Shown here piece by piece: positions 59,791 through 64,000 of a stretch of 64,000 nucleotides of DNA; the stretch's first letter is position 1; each line of letters starts with the position of its first letter. This DNA comes from Solen grandis. Its lineage: Eukaryota; Mollusca; Bivalvia; Adapedonta; Solenidae. Below the pieces are notes generated by a model. The model was not told the DNA's origin and ran no database searches. It saw only the letters and a list, made by a program, of their open reading frames with translations. The translations under genes were made by a program, and so were the position numbers. The stretch covers positions 39,530,926-39,594,925 of the forward strand of contig CM037789.1 in the NCBI GenBank assembly GCA_021229015.1, written 5' to 3'.

Positions 59791-60297
59791 TCATATTTCA
59801 ACTCCTGTTATGATAATATTACTTTCCCAGAGTTTCGAGTTTTCAGTTTCCTCCCCTGAGTAAAAACGAAACGCAGGATTTTGATCCTTTGAATTAACTT
59901 CTCTTTGAATATTCTGCCCCAAATGAGGCAGTTTATACAGATACACAAGAGCATTAGTCAGCAGACAGCATTGATAAACGCACTTAACATAATACAGCAT
60001 ACCACTTGTCAGTATGACAAAGGCAGGATGTCTTGGACTTGTAAGAAGGTGAGATGCAATTTTTACCCTAATTCTGTTCCATAAATAGTCTAGGTTTTTT
60101 TCCACAGGTGCCTGCGCAACATACTTTGGATTTGCCGAAATGTCATAATCCCTACTGCGACTCGTGTGTACATGCACTGAAATACACACGAGTGTGAATA
60201 TCCTGTCGCGTGCATTTGATTGACATATCAGCCAACAACATATCATTTTTTTATCACAGCATCCACGCGTCACCAATTCTTGACCGAGATGCGCCAT
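59791..60297 (-). CDS. Unrecognised 168-codon ORF
   Basis: Starts at an ATG with good Kozak context (AAACATGGCG) and is the longest ORF outside repeats and the TRIM-like gene. The product begins MAHLGQELVTRGCCDKKM, is basic and Cys-rich at the N-terminus, and has a modestly hydrophobic stretch (about 95-125). No domain, repeat or homologue is recognised, and no flanking introns or poly-A signal support it. Local GC is somewhat higher than average, which lengthens chance ORFs. Probably spurious. Confidence 0.18.
   Translation of the reverse strand: MAHLGQELVTRGCCDKKMICCWLICQSNARDRIFTLVCISVHVHTSRSRDYDISANPKYVAQAPVEKNLDYLWNRIRVKIASHLLTSPRHPAFVILTSGMLYYVKCVYQCCLLTNALVYLYKLPHLGQNIQREVNSKDQNPAFRFYSGEETENSKLWESNIIITGVEI
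60160..60193. other. Perfect 11-bp inverted repeat
   Basis: ACTCGTGTGTA (60160-60170) and TACACACGAGT (60183-60193) flank a 12-base loop. It lies within the unrecognised ORF at 59791-60297. Confidence 0.6.
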
Positions 60298-61077
60298 GTT
60301 TGAGTTAATAATAATTGTGCATTAGGTTTATCAAATTTTAAATGGGAGTCATTAAAAAGACGTAAATGAATTGGCCCCGGAATGAGCATAATGGCAAAAT
60401 GAATGGTAGCGATTAAATAAAGAAAATAAAACAATGGATTTACCTGCCAGAGCAGAAAATCAAGGATTGACGTCTAAATGATCAAATGGGTATTTTTTCT
60501 GTCTCAACGTCTGTTAGTCTGTCATTTTGGGTCATCGTGTTTTAATGATTGAAATCGTACTGGCCTCCATTACAATATAAAAAGGAAAACATCTTCCTAT
60601 CTTCCTATAGCATTTCCTTTTCGTATTTTTAATTAAAAACATTTTTTTTTTTAATTTAAAAAGGGCACACTTTTTGCCACAGACATAACACAAAAAAGCG
60701 CATTCGCGTTTTGTAAACGACAATGAATATGTTGTTTTTTTTAATTTACTTTTTTTTTTTGGTTGTTGTTTAAATATTGGGACATTGTTTTTATCTTGGA
60801 TCTCATTGATTTAGCTTGGGGACTCATGAACTCATAATTTCAAACATGATAGTCTTTGGTTTCATAACAGGGAACATTTTAGATTAATCACTGATAAAAA
60901 AAAGAATATCACTGAACAAATAAGAACAGCAAAAAAAAAAAATCACCATCACCTCAACAACAACAACAACAGTATTTATCGTGGTATTTAACATACATAT
61001 CAGTTTAATCTACTATTTGTCTTATATAAATTATATGCATCACTTTTGTTTTTCATTTAAACATACATGCAACTCTG

Positions 61078-61195
61078 CTGGTCGTGGCATCATGCCACTT
61101 GCCATCATCATGATATCCAGTGAGGCAGCACTACATATATATCATATAGGCAAATGTTCCAACAGACTGAAATACTGTCAACACAGCTTTCAACT
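61078..61195 (+). mobile_element. SINE body fragment upstream of the TRIM-like gene
   Basis: GTGGCATCATGCCACTTG, GTGAGGCAGCACTACATA and ACTGAAATACTGTC match the family body with many substitutions. It ends about 85 bases before the acceptor of the probable UTR exon. Confidence 0.65.
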
Positions 61196-61281
61196 GTGTA
61201 ATTTTGACGTAGACCTTGTACGTGTTTTTCAGTATGTATGACTAAATATTTTAATGGGCTTTTTTTTTTTTATCTCAACAG

Positions 61282-61355
61282 GGGTGAGGACATTTGTATC
61301 ACGTGACAAGGCACAAAATACCGGTCTTACTAAGGAATCGTCGAGAGAAATTTGT
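61282..61355 (+). other. Probable 5' UTR exon of the TRIM-like gene
   Basis: A T-run and pyrimidine tract ending in CAACAG (acceptor AG at 61280-61281) is followed 74 bases later by a strong donor, GTAAGT, at 61356. The matching acceptor, a T-rich tract ending in CCGACAG, is at 61841-61847, just before the ATG at 61849. I therefore infer a 492-base intron (61356-61847). The exon has no ATG, so it would be non-coding. Because it has its own acceptor, at least one further exon must lie upstream. Confidence 0.5.
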
Positions 61356-61848
61356 GTAAGTTTTAGGAATTTGTTTTTAATCATTTTCAAATGTATACAT
61401 TTAATTAAGTTTTGAATTGAATTGAAGTTACTGTAAAAATAATTGTTTGATTAAAACTAGTATATTGCATGATAGCAGAACTAAAGATGGGGACCACTTT
61501 TATCAAATTCCGCCTTTCGTTGTCCCATAGAATACTTCATATTTACAGTACTGTTGAGACGTGCAACTGAACTGAACGCCGTTTTTTTTTAATTGGTCAC
61601 GACATTTTTTTTCTTTCCATAGGCTTATTCCTTTCTTAAAATAGCTTCCCTTAACTTGCAATATGAAGTCCATGGTTTTTCTTTCCTTTTCAAAGTAAAA
61701 ACGGTGAATATGGCATTAAGTCTGACAATAAATCCTACATTTATCTTACCGGTATAGCAAGGGATATAAATCTTTTTGGATAATTCAGTGTATTCTAGAA
61801 GAATATTAGAGTTGTCTTTCTTTAATTGTTTTTATTTTCCCCGACAGC

Positions 61849-63357
61849 ATGGCGACCAGAGATTCCATAGAGACAAGTTCGGACGCTTACACTCCGCCCT
61901 ACTGTGATGATCACAAGAGCAACCTACTTACAACCTTCTGCGAGGGTCACAAAACGTTGTTATGTGACGTTTGTATTACATTGAAACACCGGAAATGTGT
62001 AAGGACCTCGCTAAGAGATAAAAGCAGCCAGCTGAATACAAGTCAATTTGATAAAATGTTGACGAGAATGAAGGAAATTAAATACAATGTTGAGACATTA
62101 CGATCATCCCGGGAAAAAGATGCTGCTATGGTGATCAAACAGGCAGAAAAGTCTGTCGGTGAAGTCCAGGAACTGAGGAGGAGAATAAATGAAACAATTG
62201 ATGATCTTGAGAAAAAGGCTTACAAGGCTATTGAATACGCTAAAAAGGCTAAGAAATCAGATTTGAAGGATCACGTGACTGCATGTGAATATATACTGAA
62301 GCAAGTTAACGAAAGTATCAAGGAAATGCAAGACTGTCAGGCCTCAATGAATAAAGAAATTATGTTTATCGGACTGACAAAGTCATCTAGTAAAGTCGAG
62401 GAAATGGAGAAGATGGTAACAGAAGTAGAGTCGGAAGCTTCCATATCATGTCACCTGACTTTCCAACCCAACAAAGTTATAGAGATCTCTACAGCAGGTG
62501 ACTGAGCTCGGTCACGTGATTACAACCTTTCAAAGCATGATGTATCCAGCGGAGAGAATATACTTGAAATGACAGTTTCTAGCAATCAAGACATCAACAT
62601 TAACACAGATTGGATAACTGGTTCAACATTTCTCTCCAGTGGTGATCTTGTTTTATGTGACTATCGTAACAAGTTACATCTGTATAGCCCCACCTTCACC
62701 TCTAAGAAGAATGTAGATCTACCACCAGGACCATGGGACGTCTGTACAGTAGCTGATACAGAGGTTGTCGTCACGTTACCAAGGCAACAGAAGATTCAGT
62801 TTGTCTCTGTACAGCCGGGACTGAGACTCGGAAAATCATTGAGAGTAGACAGGAAATGTTGGGGTATAGACTGTCATGGCGGCATGATGTATGTCACGTG
62901 TCACGAGTGGCCGGGTAATGGAGAAGTACTGGTGATGACGATGGATGGACAGATACAGAGGAGACTCGGGCTGGTACAAGGACGGTACATGTTTACATGG
63001 CCAAACTATGTACGTGTCAGTCGCTATAGTGACCGTGTTTATATACCGGATGATGACACCAACACCGTAACATGTCTGACACAAAATGGTGATTTGATCT
63101 ATAAGTATAAACACAAGGATTTATCTTATCCTGTAGACATTCACGTAGACAGTCAGGACAACATACTTGTAAGTGGGTGGGGGTCTCACAACATTCATTG
63201 TGTAGATAAGCTCGGTACTCACCACTCCATACTGGTCAGTCACAGTGATGGGGTACTAGGGCCGCACTGTCTCTCATACCGGGACACTGATGGGGCGTTG
63301 TTTGTAGGAATGTACTATAGTAAACCTGCTGGTAAGGTGTTCTGGCTGAAGAAGTAA
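61849..63357 (+). CDS. TRIM-like B-box / coiled-coil / beta-propeller protein, interrupted by one in-frame TGA
   Basis: Two stretches, 61849-62505 and 62569-63357, are in the same frame. Only one stop (TGA, 62503-62505, codon 219) separates them, and the 21 codons after it are open. The N-terminal half has a B-box2-type zinc site with ligands C19, H22, C31, H34, C39, C42, H47 and C50, followed by a Lys/Glu-rich coiled coil (about 60-190). The C-terminal half (about 240-502) has repeated blade-like segments (STFLSSGDLVLCDY, DVCTVADTEVVVTLP, HVDSQDNILVSGWG) typical of NHL-like six-bladed propellers in bivalve TRIM56/TRIM45-like proteins. There is no RING finger, so ubiquitin ligase activity is not supported; such proteins usually act in the cytoplasm as binding or innate-immunity factors. 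The ATG at 61849 follows a polypyrimidine tract and AG splice acceptor by one base. The TGA could be a nonsense mutation, a polymorphism, an assembly error or readthrough. The family call is firm; integrity is uncertain. Confidence 0.85.
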
Positions 63358-63469
63358 TGAAGAAGTAATATGTCGACTGTTTTATCAGGATTAATATCAC
63401 CAAGACAACCTTGAAGTAGTGTTTCAAATATATCAAGTCAGACACTCTTATTACATGGTGCGAGTATTT

Positions 63470-63525
63470 GAGAGTAAGGCCGGAACTCGAACCGGGGACC
63501 GCTTGATTGTAGGGCTAGCTTGTCA
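63470..63525 (-). mobile_element. tRNA-like SINE head fragment
   Basis: The complement contains CCCCGGTTCGAGTTCCGGCC, a good B box, preceded by an A-box-like segment. It lies in the presumed 3' UTR of the TRIM-like gene. Confidence 0.4.
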
Positions 63526-63595
63526 CCAAACAAGAAATGTATTTGTTTAACATATATTCCACTCCATATTTAAGATTGTAAGATAATTTACATGT

Positions 63596-63680
63596 ATTTT
63601 GATTGGTTTGGTTGCAGCAAATCGTGTTTCATGTTTTCCACGTGATCTTCGTGTCTATATTTGTCGTATAATCTATTTTT
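63596..63680. repeat. Dispersed repeat shared with 36138-36205
   Basis: ATTGGTTTGGTTGCAGCAAA, then TCGTGTTTCATG and CCACGTGATCTTCGTG. Here the two parts that are separate near 35.6 and 36.1 kb are contiguous. Confidence 0.5.
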
Positions 63681-63970
63681 AGCTCAACTCGACTCGAGGT
63701 TACACAGTTACTCCGTACAAAATATTCATGTATTTTCTGAACATGATGATAGACTTGGGTGCTCGCTTTCCTATTTAATAGCTTATGACAGTTTTTAAAA
63801 CTTCTAATGTTTATATACGTGAATATATATCTTTATTTTTACTTTTTATTTTCACATATTATATGTAGCAAAATGTGCTGAAATCGAAAATGGAAAAAAT
63901 GATAAGTCACCAACCTCGTTTTTATGATACGTTCGTATATCGATGGTTAACATCTTTAACAAATGGCTAA

Positions 63971-63976
63971 AATAAA
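63971..63976 (+). terminator. Candidate polyadenylation signal downstream of the TRIM-like gene
   Basis: This is an AATAAA hexamer about 610 bases after the stop codon of the TRIM-like gene. The span between stop and signal contains a tRNA-like SINE fragment (63470-63525), so the 3' UTR may end earlier. Position and motif are the only evidence. Confidence 0.3.
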
Positions 63977-64000
63977 CATCTCTCTTTGAAAAGAAATAAG

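Larger units (their letters stand above)
58480..61077. other. Intergenic DNA
   Basis: Includes a tRNA-like fragment near 59340-59375 (GTGAGTTCAAGCCCCGGCGG) and the doubtful ORF at 59791-60297. Nothing else recognised. Confidence 0.4.

Noticed and set aside
62836..63114. 92-codon minus-strand ORF
   Set aside because: Antisense shadow of the propeller part of the TRIM-like gene.

Overview
This window looks like AT-rich nuclear DNA from a marine bivalve mollusc, possibly a venerid-type clam. That placement is an inference from four things: GT-AG introns, a B-box/coiled-coil/propeller TRIM-like gene of the kind expanded in bivalves, CR1-like and L1/Tx1-like LINEs, and many copies of a tRNA-headed SINE. 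There are no operons, and most of the window is intergenic or repeat DNA.

Layout. From 1 to 20 kb there is no recognisable gene. This part holds SINE fragments, TA and GTT microsatellites, a TIR element (5448-6240), two related fold-back elements whose cores are inverted relative to each other (11948-12041 and 18234-18330), two clusters of a GACCC-AAAGTGCGTT motif (14.35 and 15.5 kb) and a piggyBac-type MITE (18740-18981). From 20111 to 24341 a 38-bp satellite runs for about 110 units. It produces spurious ORFs of up to 271 codons. From 24.3 to 33 kb the DNA is unremarkable, apart from a 15-bp minisatellite, a 100-N assembly gap (28300-28399) and a homopolymer-rich, probably poorly polished stretch after the gap that carries a second copy of the MITE. 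A compact cluster of promoter motifs lies at 33.07-33.22 kb. From 34 to 47 kb there are many SINEs, an internally deleted CR1-like LINE on the minus strand (39.5-41.4 kb) and a diverged segmental duplication (38.2-39.05 versus 45.75-46.32 kb). From about 47.6 to 53.1 kb lies a nearly intact L1/Tx1-like LINE. Its ORF2 would be about 1,210 codons except for two frameshifts, each explained by one extra A in an A-run. From 53 to 61 kb there are two SINEs with clean target-site duplications (55.66 and 58.16 kb), an element with a 161-bp tandem repeat (56.1-56.9 kb), and a candidate first coding exon (57928-58007).

The one convincing host gene is at the right end. It has a probable 5' UTR exon (61282-61355), an intron, and a coding exon (61849-63357) for a RING-less B-box, coiled-coil and beta-propeller protein. 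One in-frame TGA at codon 219 falls exactly between the two domain blocks. I found no CRISPR array, tRNA gene of convincing quality, rRNA or prokaryotic-type system. The most noteworthy items are the satellite, the near-intact LINE, the single-stop TRIM gene, the core-inverted fold-back pair and the motif clusters.
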